From Chloroflexota bacterium (GTDB taxonomy: Bacteria > Chloroflexota > UBA6077 > FW602-bin22 > JACQUS01), in NCBI GenBank assembly GCA_016210125.1, contig JACQUS010000047.1, positions 1-14,614 on the forward strand: a DNA stretch of 14,614 nt, given 5' to 3'. Below, piece by piece: positions 1 to 6,386 of the stretch. A program made the translations under genes and the position numbers. Under the pieces are notes generated by a model. That model had not been told where the DNA came from. It saw nothing but the letters and a program-made list of their open reading frames with translations, and searched no databases. Within the stretch, counting starts at the first letter, position 1; the number at the start of each line of letters is the position of its first letter.

Positions 1-1
1 C

Positions 2-1033
2 CTCTACCTCGTCCGCCGCTGGGGCGACGGCCTCCCCGTGGTCCCGCCGACGCCGGAGCGCGTGCGCGAGATGCTACGCGGCACGGACTACCGCGCTGAC
101 GAGTGCCTCGCCATCCTCGCCCCGGCGTTCGGCGCGGCGACCGTCGAGCGCATCGCTATCAACGCTGTCCTGGCCGGCTGCCAGCCGAGCTACCTGCCGG
201 TGCTCATCGCCGCGGTCCAGGCGGTCGCCGACCCGCGCTTCAACTTGCAGGCGGTGCAGGCGACCACCAACGCCGTGGCCGTGTTCCTGCTGCTCAACGG
301 GCCCGTGGCCCAGCAGCTCGAGGTCAACAGCGGCTACAACTGCCTCGGCCAGGGCTGGCGGGCCAATGCAACCCTCGGGCGAGCGCTGCGGATGATCCTG
401 CAGAACGTCGGCGGCGCGCTGCCGGGCGAGATGGACCGCGCGACCCACGGCCAGCCGGGCAAGTACACCTTCTGCTGCGCGGAGAACGAGGCCGCCAGCC
501 CCTGGGAGCCGCTGCACGTTGAGCGCGGCTTCCCAGCCAGCACCAGCACGGTGACCGTGCTCGGGCCGGCCGGGACGATGAACCTCAATAGCCACGCCAA
601 GGACGCCGACGACCTCCTGCGCGTGCTGGCCGATAGCATGGCCTTTCCGATGAGCAACGACTACACGTTCGGTGGCGAGCCGGCCGTCCTCCTGGGGCCG
701 GAGCACGCCGAGGTGCTAGCGCGGGCCGGACTGAGCAAGGCCGAGGTCAAGCGGCGGCTGTGGGAGGGCTCGCGCATGCCGGCGCAGCGCTTCGCGGCCA
801 AGGACCTCCAGCGCCTGATCGCCGGCCGGCGCGAGGAGCTGCGCGGGCCGGTCGGCCCGGACACGTTGATCACGCTGGCGCCGAGCCCGAGCGAATTCGT
901 CGTCGTGGTGGCCGGCGGACCGAGCACGCACTCGGCCTACCTCGCGTCGTTCGGTGACACGCGGTCCGTCACTCGCGCCATCACCGACGCGAGCGGCGCG
1001 CCGATCGAGCGCTTCGGGACGACCTCCCGCTAG
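2..1033 (+). CDS. Partial protein (5' end outside window), UGSC-selenoprotein-associated family
   Basis: The reading frame is open to the left edge: the codons before the GTG at 38 read LYLVRRWGDGLP and run straight into VVPPTPERV. A DGLPVVPPT-ERV segment is typical inside this family, so the GTG at 38 is an internal valine and the gene starts upstream of the window. Visible conserved blocks are VERIAINAVLAGCQPSYLPV, NSGYNCLGQGWRANATLGRA, ATHGQPGKYTFCCAENE and SPWEPLHVERGF. I recall this block pattern from proteins encoded beside, or annotated with, the UGSC (seleno)protein family; this is memory, not a search. The biochemical function is unknown to me. No membrane segment is seen. The AtuA-family gene follows after 100 bp, which suggests a shared catabolic role. 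The stop is TAG at 1031. Confidence 0.75.
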   Translation, partial: LYLVRRWGDGLPVVPPTPERVREMLRGTDYRADECLAILAPAFGAATVERIAINAVLAGCQPSYLPVLIAAVQAVADPRFNLQAVQATTNAVAVFLLLNGPVAQQLEVNSGYNCLGQGWRANATLGRALRMILQNVGGALPGEMDRATHGQPGKYTFCCAENEAASPWEPLHVERGFPASTSTVTVLGPAGTMNLNSHAKDADDLLRVLADSMAFPMSNDYTFGGEPAVLLGPEHAEVLARAGLSKAEVKRRLWEGSRMPAQRFAAKDLQRLIAGRREELRGPVGPDTLITLAPSPSEFVVVVAGGPSTHSAYLASFGDTRSVTRAITDASGAPIERFGTTSR

Positions 1034-1040
1034 GCAGCGC

Positions 1041-1056
1041 GCGCCCTCCAGGGCGC
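1041..1056 (+). terminator. Short GC hairpin after the first gene
   Basis: GCGCCC-TCCA-GGGCGC forms a 6-bp stem with a 4-base loop, eight bases after the stop codon. There is no T tract, so it may be a weak or factor-assisted terminator. Confidence 0.3.
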
Positions 1057-1101
1057 CGCAGCCCTCCCGATCACGTGCGCCACACGGCTAAGCCCCCGTG
1101 C

Positions 1102-1107
1102 TATAGT
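1102..1107 (+). promoter_or_regulatory. Possible -10 box of the AtuA-family gene
   Basis: TATAGT lies 26 bases before the ATG at 1134 in an otherwise GC-rich gap. No convincing -35 hexamer is seen 16-18 bases upstream, so the call is tentative. Confidence 0.35.
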
Positions 1108-1133
1108 GGCGCCGACTGCTCAGGAGGACGCGC

Positions 1134-2495
1134 ATGGGCGGGCTACGACTGCTCTCCGCCGCGAGCATCGTCGGCTACGGCTTCGCCGAGGAGTCGCTCG
1201 AGCGCGCTGTCGCCGGCGGCGTCGACATGATCGCCGCCGACGGCGGCAGCACCGACCCGGGGCCGTACTACCTCGGCTCCGGGACCTGCTTCACCTCGCG
1301 CGCGGCCTGCAAGCGCGACCTGATGCTGATGCTGCGCGCGGCGCGGCGCGTCGGTGTGCCGATGATCGTCGGCACGGCCGGCGGCGCCGGCGGCGAGCCG
1401 CACCTCCAGTGGGCACGGCAGATCGTCGAGGAGATCGCGCGCGAGCACAGCCTGCACTTCAAGCTGGCGCTCATTCACGCCGAGCCCGACCGCGAGCACG
1501 TCAAGAGCCTCGTCGAGCGCGACCGGGTCGCTCCGGCCGGCCCGGTGCCGCCGCTGACCGCCGACGCCGTGGACCGCGCTGAGCGCATCGTGGGTATGAT
1601 GGGCGTCGAGCCGCTCGTCGCCGCGCTCGACCAGGGCGCCGAGGTCATCCTCGCCGGCCGCGCGTCGGACGCGGCGATCTTCGCCGCCCTGCCGATCAAG
1701 CTCGGCTACGACCACGGGCTGGCCTGGCACGCCGGCAAGATCCTCGAGTGCGCCGCCTCCTGCGCGCTGCCCAAGGCCCACGACTCGCTGCTCGTGACCC
1801 TGTGCGACGACCACTTCGTCGTCGAGGCGCTGAGTCCCAAGCTGAAGTGCACACCGCTCGCCATCGCTACGCACACGCTGCACGAGAATGAGAGCCCCAT
1901 CCTGCACCGCGAGTCGAGTGGCACGCTCGACACTGCGGCGACGCGCTACGAGCCGGTCGGCGACGGCGCGACGCGCGTGTCTGGCAGCGCGTTCCACCCC
2001 AGCAAGCGCTACACGGTCAAGCTGGAGGGCGTCGAGCTGGCCGGCTATCGCACGATCGCCATCGCCGGCTCGCGCGACCCGATGCTCATCGGCCGCATCG
2101 ACGCATACCTTGACGACGTGCGCGCGGTCGTCGGCGAGAAGGCGCGGCGGCTGGGCATCAACCCCGAGGGCTACCGTCTGTTCTACCGCGTCTACGGCCG
2201 CGACGGCGTGATGGGCGCGCGCGAGCCGGAGCGCGACGGCCAGCCGCACGAGCTGGGGATAGTCGTCGAGGTCGTCGCGCCGACCCAGGAGGAGGCCAAC
2301 GCCGTCCTCGCGCTGGCGCGCACGTCGACGCTCCACACGGACTTCCCCGGCCGGCGCTGCACCGAGGGCAATCTGGCATTCCCTTACTCGCCGTCGGACA
2401 TGCCGCTGGGGCCGGTCTACCGCTTCTCGGTCTGGCACGTCGTCGAGCCCGAGCACTGGAGCGACCTATTCCGGATCGAAACCGTGCAGGTGTAG
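1134..2495 (+). CDS. Acyclic terpene utilization AtuA family protein (DUF1446)
   Basis: 453 residues, soluble, with no signal peptide. The N-terminal signature VDMIAADGGSTDPGPYYLGS followed by GTAGGAGGEPHL, and later EVILAGRASDAAIFAALPI, GCRxEGNLAFPYSPSD-like (here RRCTEGNLAFPYSPSD) and SVWHVVEP, is characteristic of AtuA/DUF1446 proteins. AtuA was named from the citronellol/geraniol degradation cluster of Pseudomonas, where its exact reaction is not well defined; many bacteria carry AtuA homologues outside terpene degradation, often beside acyl-CoA enzymes. The start is ATG with AGGAGG at 1122-1127, six bases ahead. The DUF4387 gene begins nine bases after the stop, so the two are almost certainly co-transcribed. 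The substrate here cannot be told from sequence. Confidence 0.88.
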   Translation: MGGLRLLSAASIVGYGFAEESLERAVAGGVDMIAADGGSTDPGPYYLGSGTCFTSRAACKRDLMLMLRAARRVGVPMIVGTAGGAGGEPHLQWARQIVEEIAREHSLHFKLALIHAEPDREHVKSLVERDRVAPAGPVPPLTADAVDRAERIVGMMGVEPLVAALDQGAEVILAGRASDAAIFAALPIKLGYDHGLAWHAGKILECAASCALPKAHDSLLVTLCDDHFVVEALSPKLKCTPLAIATHTLHENESPILHRESSGTLDTAATRYEPVGDGATRVSGSAFHPSKRYTVKLEGVELAGYRTIAIAGSRDPMLIGRIDAYLDDVRAVVGEKARRLGINPEGYRLFYRVYGRDGVMGAREPERDGQPHELGIVVEVVAPTQEEANAVLALARTSTLHTDFPGRRCTEGNLAFPYSPSDMPLGPVYRFSVWHVVEPEHWSDLFRIETVQV

Positions 2496-2504
2496 AGGAC
2501 GTCC

Positions 2505-2822
2505 ATGGCGAAGCTCCAGGACATCGCGCGTATCTGCCGCAGCAAGAACGCCGGGCCGTTCTTGGTCACGCTCGACGTGGTCTTCGAGGACCGCCAGCGC
2601 TACGAGCAGGTCAAGCGCAGCGGCGTGCTCGGCCCCGACCTCTTCGCGCGCCTCTACGGCGTGCGGCCGGAGGACGTGCTGTTCACGGCCTACGACGCCG
2701 GGCTGGCCTTCAAGGCCACGCTGCCGCGGCTCGTCGGCTCCGGCGACCTGGGTGACACCGACGTCTACGGCTGCCAGCAGCACGCGCCGCTGCTGGCGGT
2801 CGACGTGCCCGTCGAATCCTAG
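2505..2822 (+). CDS. DUF4387 domain protein, AtuA partner
   Basis: 105 residues. The whole protein matches the DUF4387 pattern: the N-terminal SKNAGPFLVTLDVVFEDRQRY, then a central ARLYGVRPEDVLFTAYDAGLAFKAT and a C-terminal GDTDVYGCQQHAPLL. In many genomes this domain is either fused to the C-terminus of AtuA-family proteins or encoded directly after them, as here, which supports a complex of the two. The start ATG is preceded by GAGGA at 2495-2499. Its function is unknown beyond this association. The gene ends 61 bp before the convergent dCTP deaminase gene. Confidence 0.87.
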   Translation: MAKLQDIARICRSKNAGPFLVTLDVVFEDRQRYEQVKRSGVLGPDLFARLYGVRPEDVLFTAYDAGLAFKATLPRLVGSGDLGDTDVYGCQQHAPLLAVDVPVES

Positions 2823-2883
2823 CTTAGCGCTCCGGCCACGCGCTTCGGCTGCCGCGCAGTCGGTCCTTCTTCGGCGAAGACAA

Positions 2884-3483
2884 CTAGGGCGGGCGAACAC
2901 CCTGCTGATGCTGATACTGCGTCCGCACGGGCCCTTTGGGGACTCGCCGAAGCCGCTCAAAGATCAACTGGCAGATGCGTTGGCCGGGGACCAGGCGCAG
3001 AGGATAGTAGCCGAGGTTGCAGATTTCGAGTACAAGCACTCCGGAGAAGCCAGCGTGAACAGTCGGAGCTGTGAGGTGCACGACAAGCCCAAAACGAGCG
3101 AGCGTGCTTTTACTCTCAACACGCGCTGCGATCCGCTGTTCCTTCGGCAACTTGATGTACTCGCGGGTCGATCCGAGCACGAATTGATGGCGCTCGATGA
3201 GGAACGAACCATCCGGCTCCTTCCTGACGGGTCTTAGATATTTTTGGGAAATCGCCGCGAAGTAGGGATCGGCCATATCGATTGCCACAGAGAGGCGAAC
3301 GCCGCGCGGCTGCGCTGCCTGGATCTCCTGCTGGATCTCCTGCGGGGTCCTAAACTCGTAGAGTTCGTCGCCGAGAGTCAAATCCAGTGCGGAAGTGGTG
3401 TACTGGCGCGGCAAAGGGGGCGGCTCGATAACGATTGCCCGCTTCGCCAGCAGGTCCTCAATCTCACGATCACTGAGGATCAC
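2884..3483 (-). CDS. dcd: dCTP deaminase (dUTPase-like fold)
   Basis: 199 residues, soluble. It should deaminate dCTP to dUTP, feeding dTMP synthesis. The C-terminal core VESKSTLARFGLVVHLTAPT then HAGFSGVLVLEICN and LVPGQRICQLIFE matches the family. By alignment with E. coli Dcd, the catalytic glutamate is E153 in VLEICN, and R130 and A139 match R115 and A124. The E. coli R110 position is K125, a substitution seen in other members. HAGF replaces the usual D-P/A-G-F. The N-terminus MILSDREIEDLL is also typical. The start is GTG; GGAGGAG sits at the end of the upstream gene, seven bases of gap away, which implies translational coupling. Whether it is mono- or bifunctional (deaminase plus dUTPase) cannot be settled. 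Confidence 0.9.
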   Translation of the reverse strand: MILSDREIEDLLAKRAIVIEPPPLPRQYTTSALDLTLGDELYEFRTPQEIQQEIQAAQPRGVRLSVAIDMADPYFAAISQKYLRPVRKEPDGSFLIERHQFVLGSTREYIKLPKEQRIAARVESKSTLARFGLVVHLTAPTVHAGFSGVLVLEICNLGYYPLRLVPGQRICQLIFERLRRVPKGPVRTQYQHQQGVRPP

Positions 3484-3490
3484 GGGGACG

Positions 3491-3772
3491 CTACTCCTCC
3501 AGGAGCGTCTTCGGCACCGTGACTCTCGTCCCTTCCGTCACGGCCGGCTGAGGGAGATCGACCACAACGGAATCGCCCCGGTCCTCAACAATAGATACTC
3601 TGACCCGGCCCGGCAGCTTTTGGTCCGGGGCTGGCTCGCGATCGACCTTCACGTCACGCTTGTCCACGAAAGCGGCGATCCGGCGACCGTCTTGAAGCTG
3701 GATAGCGACACTTCGCTCATGGGAGAACATCCCGAGCGACACCTCGCAACGCAACGTTGCCTCACCGTTCAT
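3491..3772 (-). CDS. Hypothetical small beta-rich protein upstream of dcd
   Basis: 93 residues from an ATG preceded by AAGGGGGG; a GTG eight codons upstream (3796) is possible but lacks a Shine-Dalgarno site. I do not recognise the family. The sequence alternates short hydrophobic and charged stretches (CEVSLGMFSHERSVAIQLQD, RIAAFVDKRDVKVD, GRVRVSIVEDRGDSVVVDL), which suggests an all-beta fold, with a single cysteine (C9), no membrane segment and no signal peptide. It is followed directly by dcd, so it is probably co-transcribed with it. Confidence 0.7.
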   Translation of the reverse strand: MNGEATLRCEVSLGMFSHERSVAIQLQDGRRIAAFVDKRDVKVDREPAPDQKLPGRVRVSIVEDRGDSVVVDLPQPAVTEGTRVTVPKTLLEE

Positions 3773-3812
3773 GCGCCCCCCTTGCCTTATCGTCACGACT
3801 CAAAGCTTGCCT

Positions 3813-3851
3813 GCTCTCTGGCATTCTAGAGAGCTAGCCTACCGGAGTCAC
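3813..3851 (-). promoter_or_regulatory. Promoter and overlapping operator-like dyad for the hypothetical-dcd unit
   Basis: On the minus strand GTGACT (plus 3846-3851) and TAGAAT (plus 3823-3828) are separated by exactly 17 bases, ending about 50 bases before the ATG at 3772. The -10 box lies between the arms of a perfect 7-bp inverted repeat, GCTCTCT (3813-3819) and AGAGAGC (3828-3834). A protein bound there would block transcription. The -35 is only a four-of-six match. Confidence 0.5.
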
Positions 3852-4143
3852 GGTACAGAGATGTAGCGTTTCCGTTACACCTGCGTACAGAGATTCTTGT
3901 GCTGCTACAGCGCAAGAGTCTGCACACGCCATAGCATAGAACATTTATTCTGCTTTAGCTAGAGCACTGTCACCGCCATCGGAGCCGTGCTGACGAACAG
4001 GCACACCGCGCGCGGGCGCAGTCACGCCGACGCACCTCCGTGCGCTCGGCGAGGGCCGCATAGGGCGCTGAGCTTTGTGATGAGCATACCTACACCCGCC
4101 TCTGGCTGTATGATGATGGCCACCACAACGCGGAGGATTGCCC
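3835..4143. other. Intergenic region between divergent units
   Basis: About 300 bp without a supported gene. The part 3840-3970 is clearly richer in A and T than its surroundings and holds the repeats described separately. From 3970 on it is GC-rich again. A TATGAT at 4109-4114 could be the -10 box for the ArsR-type gene, but no -35 is visible. Small reading frames here lack coding character. Confidence 0.5.
3853..3894. repeat. Paired direct repeats around an inverted repeat
   Basis: GTACAGAGAT occurs at 3853-3862 and again at 3885-3894, 32 bp apart, about three helical turns. Between them TGTAGCG (3862-3868) and CGTTACA (3873-3879) form an inverted repeat with one mismatch and a four-base spacer. 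The group lies just upstream of the candidate dcd-unit promoter. Confidence 0.45.
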
Positions 4144-4545
4144 TTGGCTGCGCGCATGAGCGCCACCCTGCGCGCCGCGCGCACGTGCTACTGCCACCCG
4201 GCCGGGCAGCTCGGCGTGGCGCTGGCCGACTGGCTGCGCGGGCGCGCCTGGGTCGCGCCGGCCGACGGCGGCTACCGCCTGACGCCCGATGGCCGGGCGC
4301 AGCTCGCCATGCTCGGCGCCCCGGTGCAGCGGCTCGACGTGCGGCGCGTCTTCAAGGCCTGCACCGACCACACCGAGCGGCGCGACCACCTGGCCGGCGA
4401 TCTTGGCGCGACGCTCACTGCGTGGCTCCTCGCCCAGGGCTGGGTGAGGCGGCCGCCCGAGGGGGGACGCGCGCTGCTGCTCAGCGACACCGGGCGCGCT
4501 GCGCTGGGGCGCCTCGGCGTGCGCCTGCCGGTCGCCACGACCTAG
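4144..4545 (+). CDS. ArsR-type regulator C-terminal repeat protein lacking the N-terminal DNA-binding domain
   Basis: 133 residues from TTG at 4144, chosen because GGAGG at 4132-4136 is seven bases ahead; TTG at 4138 is too close and ATG at 4156 is far. The protein is a tandem duplication: residues 12-58 (RTCYCHPAGQLGVALADWL ... YRLTPDGRAQLAMLG) and 69-125 (FKACTDHTERRDHLAGDLGA ... LLLSDTGRAALGRLG). These two blocks resemble the C-terminal half of ArsR-family regulators with RTCYDHLAG and CLDWTERR-HLAG motifs, in which they follow an N-terminal winged helix of about 90-100 residues. That domain is absent and no frame upstream supplies it. Each block itself looks winged-helix-like. The DUF1232 gene starts 14 bp after the stop. 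The role is unknown: truncated regulator, sensor module or modulator. Confidence 0.65.
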   Translation: MAARMSATLRAARTCYCHPAGQLGVALADWLRGRAWVAPADGGYRLTPDGRAQLAMLGAPVQRLDVRRVFKACTDHTERRDHLAGDLGATLTAWLLAQGWVRRPPEGGRALLLSDTGRAALGRLGVRLPVATT

Positions 4546-4559
4546 CGGAGTCCTCGGCG

Positions 4560-4946
4560 ATGGCCGCCCGGCGCGCGTGGCGAGAGTGTGCCCGCGCCCT
4601 CAAAACCGAGCTCCACGCCCTCTACCTCGCCTACCGCGACCCGCGCACGCCGTGGTACGCCAAGCTCTTCGCCGCCGGCGTCCTGGCCTACGCCTTCAGC
4701 CCGCTCGACCTCATCCCCGACCCGATCCCCGTGCTCGGCCAGCTCGACGACCTGGTGCTCGTGCCGCTCGGCATCGCTCTGGCACTGCGCATGATCCCGC
4801 CGGCCGTGATGGCCGATTGCCGTGCGCGGGCCGGCGAGGCAGCGCGCGCGCGGCCGACGAGCCGGGTCGCCGCGGCGGTCGTCGTCGGCCTCTGGCTGCT
4901 GCTCGCCGGCATGGCCGTCGCGCTCGTGCAGCGGCTGCTGGTCTAA
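4560..4946 (+). CDS. DUF1232 (YkvA-like) membrane protein
   Basis: 128 residues. Residues 22-88 carry the DUF1232 signature: LYLAYRDPRTPWYAKLFAAG followed by AYAFSPLDLIPDPIPVLGQLDDLVLVPLG. A second hydrophobic stretch at 103-125 (RVAAAVVVGLWLLLAGMAVA) is a C-terminal membrane helix. The family is widespread, small and without an established function. The ATG has GCGGAG nine bases ahead. It is probably co-transcribed with the ArsR-type gene 14 bp upstream. A much longer upstream extension of the same frame is arginine-rich read-through and was not used. Confidence 0.85.
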   Translation: MAARRAWRECARALKTELHALYLAYRDPRTPWYAKLFAAGVLAYAFSPLDLIPDPIPVLGQLDDLVLVPLGIALALRMIPPAVMADCRARAGEAARARPTSRVAAAVVVGLWLLLAGMAVALVQRLLV

Positions 4947-4961
4947 GACGCGACGCTGGCG

Positions 4962-4977
4962 AGCCGACTGAGCGGCT
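4962..4977. terminator. Hairpin between convergent genes
   Basis: AGCCG-ACTGAG-CGGCT gives a 5-bp stem with a 6-base loop, 16 bases after the DUF1232 stop. It overlaps the stop of the minus-strand ORF and has no T tract, so a terminator role is only possible. Confidence 0.3.
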
Positions 4978-5236
4978 ATCCCGCCGCTACCGGCGCGGCC
5001 GCAGCGCGGCCAGCGCGGACGAGCGCGATGACCAGCGCGCCCACACCGAGCAGCACGGCCAGTGCTCCGGCCAGCCAGCCGACCCACGGCAGCGTGCTCA
5101 GCACGATGAGGGCCGCCAGGCCCAGGAGCAGGCTCCAGGCTAGGTGCTCACCGGCGCGGCCGGCGCGCCGAGGCGCTGCGCGCCTCTCTACGCCGCCGGC
5201 CCGTGCGCCAGCACGCCCCGGCCATCCCCTACGCAT
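4976..5236 (-). pseudogene. Doubtful small two-helix membrane ORF or gene remnant
   Basis: 86 codons. Residues 33-49 and 51-73 are hydrophobic and joined by LPWVGW, a hairpin pattern resembling the C-terminal membrane hairpin of larger envelope proteins (SLIPFVGWL-type). The N-terminal 30 residues are arginine- and glycine-rich and look like non-coding GC-rich sequence. The ATG has no Shine-Dalgarno site, no alternative start fits, and the frame is closed by TAG at 5264-5266. It may be the remains of a longer membrane-protein gene, or a chance ORF. Confidence 0.3.
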
Positions 5237-5497
5237 CTGTGATGGGTAGGACGCCGTCCGCTTCTACCTGGTAACACTGCACGACCGCGCGAGACGGTTC
5301 GTCGTTGGTTGCCCGGCCCAAGGTTCTGTGGGCGGTGCCGGGCGCGGCCCTAGGGCCGGCGAGGGAGGCACGCCGACGGGCATGCGGGCGCGCGAAGATC
5401 ACCAATACGGTGGTGGCCGCGGCCTCGACGGGGGCCGCCTCCTGCCGGGGTGGGGCCCCGACGCGCCCACCCAGCGCTGCGCTCGAGAGCGCGCCGG
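5237..5497. other. GC-rich intergenic region downstream of infA
   Basis: No gene is supported. It holds the palindrome GGCCCTAGGGCC at 5346-5357 and a hairpin CGGGG-TGGGG-CCCCG at 5446-5460, which on the minus strand could serve as a second terminator for infA. No tRNA or T-loop motif was found. Confidence 0.4.
5479..5492 (-). terminator. Hairpin just after infA
   Basis: On the minus strand GCGCT-CTCG-AGCGC (the full GCGCTC and GAGCGC arms are complementary) starts five bases after the infA stop. A T tract is lacking. Confidence 0.4.
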
Positions 5498-5716
5498 CTA
5501 CTTGGCGCGGTAGGTGATGCGGCCGCGCGACAGGTCGTAGGGCGACAGCTCGACGGTCACGCGGTCGCCGAGCAGGACGCGGATATAGTTCTTGCGCATC
5601 TTCCCGGCGAGGTGCGCCAGCACCTCGTGCGCGTTGTCGAGTTGCACGCGGAACATCGCATTGGGTAGCGCCTCGACGACGCGCCCCTGTACCTCGATGA
5701 GATCACTCTTGGCCAT
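5498..5716 (-). CDS. infA: Translation initiation factor IF-1
   Basis: 72 residues, the usual length. The whole protein matches the family: MAKSDLIEVQGRVVEALPNA, MFRVQLDNAHEVLAHLAGKM, RKNYIRVLLGDRVTVELSPY and DLSRGRITYR. IF-1 is an OB-fold protein that occupies the 30S A site during initiation. ATG start with GAGGG four bases ahead. It lies 82 bp after the zinc-ribbon gene on the same strand, whereas in many bacteria infA sits among ribosomal protein genes; here it appears separate. A 9-bp perfect dyad lies in its leader. Confidence 0.97.
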   Translation of the reverse strand: MAKSDLIEVQGRVVEALPNAMFRVQLDNAHEVLAHLAGKMRKNYIRVLLGDRVTVELSPYDLSRGRITYRAK

Positions 5717-5740
5717 ATACCCTCACTTCACACTGCATGC

Positions 5741-5762
5741 TGCGACGTCGTTGGACGTCGCA
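5741..5762 (-). promoter_or_regulatory. Perfect 9-bp dyad in the infA leader
   Basis: TGCGACGTC and GACGTCGCA flank a GTTG loop, 25 bases before the infA ATG. It would form a stable RNA hairpin in the leader, or act as an operator. A possible minus-strand -10 TATGAT lies at plus 5772-5777, which would place the dyad at the very start of the transcript. No good -35 is present at 16-18 bases. Confidence 0.5.
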
Positions 5763-5798
5763 CTACGATCAATCATACGACCTGGACGCGCGGCGCGC

Positions 5799-6137
5799 TC
5801 AGTACTGCGGGCTGTGGGAGGTGCTGGCGCGCGGCTGGCGGCTGAAGCAGTCACTACAGTAGACCGGCCGGTCGAGCCGCGGCTCGAAGGGCAGCCGCGC
5901 CACCTGCCCGCACGCGCTACAGACGGCCTCGAAATACTGGCGCGGCGTGGTGCGCTGTCCCGTGGGGCCAACTTCGCCTGTCGCGGGGCGCTGAGCCTTG
6001 CGTGCGGCGCGGCAGTCGGGACAGCGCACCGGCTCGTGCACGAGCCCGTGGTTGGCGAAGAACTCCTGCTCGCCGGCGCTGAACACGAACGATCGGCCAC
6101 AATCGCGACAGGTGAGGGTCTTATCCACGTATGCCAC
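5799..6137 (-). CDS. Double zinc-ribbon protein
   Basis: 112 residues. The start is GTG at 6137, not an in-frame ATG 72 codons upstream (6353). At 6137 the protein opens with MAYVDKTLTC, the usual beginning of this family, and GGAGG lies nine bases ahead, while the longer form is arginine-, glycine- and alanine-rich leader. Ribbon 1 uses C10, C13, C39 and C42 (TLTCRDCGRSFVFSAGEQEF ... RCPDCRAARK). Ribbon 2 uses C73, C76, C94 and C97 (FEAVCSACGQ ... PVYCSDCF). A glycine- and threonine-containing linker joins them. Such proteins are widespread in Chloroflexota and some other phyla; their role is not established, though nucleic-acid or protein binding is likely. Confidence 0.9.
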   Translation of the reverse strand: MAYVDKTLTCRDCGRSFVFSAGEQEFFANHGLVHEPVRCPDCRAARKAQRPATGEVGPTGQRTTPRQYFEAVCSACGQVARLPFEPRLDRPVYCSDCFSRQPRASTSHSPQY

Positions 6138-6296
6138 GCGCGCGACCTCCGTGACGCGAACGCTGACCAGGCGTCGGGTGGCGCCTGTGTCGCACGGGAT
6201 GACTACCCCAGACCCGGGCGACTCGACTGCGCCGGCGCCGGCCGAGCCCGTGCTTGCCTGGCGGGCTTCGCCGCCTGCGCGCGGCGGCCCGCCCGC

Positions 6297-6325
6297 AGTA
6301 TACTGATGACCCGTATGTGCGTCAA
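6297..6325 (-). promoter_or_regulatory. Sigma70-like promoter of the zinc-ribbon gene
   Basis: On the minus strand TTGACG (plus 6320-6325), a 17-base spacer and TATACT (plus 6297-6302) form a near-consensus promoter. It predicts a leader of about 150 bases before the GTG at 6137, GC-rich and able to form hairpins such as GGCGGC/GCCCGCC. Confidence 0.75.
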
Positions 6326-6357
6326 TCGCATCTCTGGCTGCCGCTAACGCCAAGCGC

Positions 6358-6386
6358 TTGTGAGCGCGTGGTCACCTTCGTATACT
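6358..6386 (+). promoter_or_regulatory. Sigma70-like promoter of rel
   Basis: TTGTGA (6358-6363), a 17-base spacer and TATACT (6381-6386). The predicted start is near 6393, about 50 bases before the GTG of rel. A perfect palindrome, CAAGCGCTTG at 6351-6360, overlaps the -35 box. The opposing zinc-ribbon promoter has its -35 32 bp away, so both genes could share one regulator. Confidence 0.75.

Noticed and set aside
1143..2456. Long open frame (437 codons) on the minus strand
   Set aside because: It lies exactly antisense to the AtuA-family gene, is rich in arginine, alanine and valine and has no recognisable motif; it is a high-GC shadow.
3987..4559. N-terminal extension of the DUF1232 frame
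   Set aside because: It overlaps the ArsR-type gene, is arginine- and alanine-rich and has no start signal.
5237..5497. tRNA or other structural RNA gene
   Set aside because: No T-loop or cloverleaf pattern was found; only short GC hairpins are present.
6138..6353. N-terminal 72-residue extension of the zinc-ribbon protein
   Set aside because: Low-complexity sequence that spans the predicted promoter; the family start and a Shine-Dalgarno site lie at 6137.
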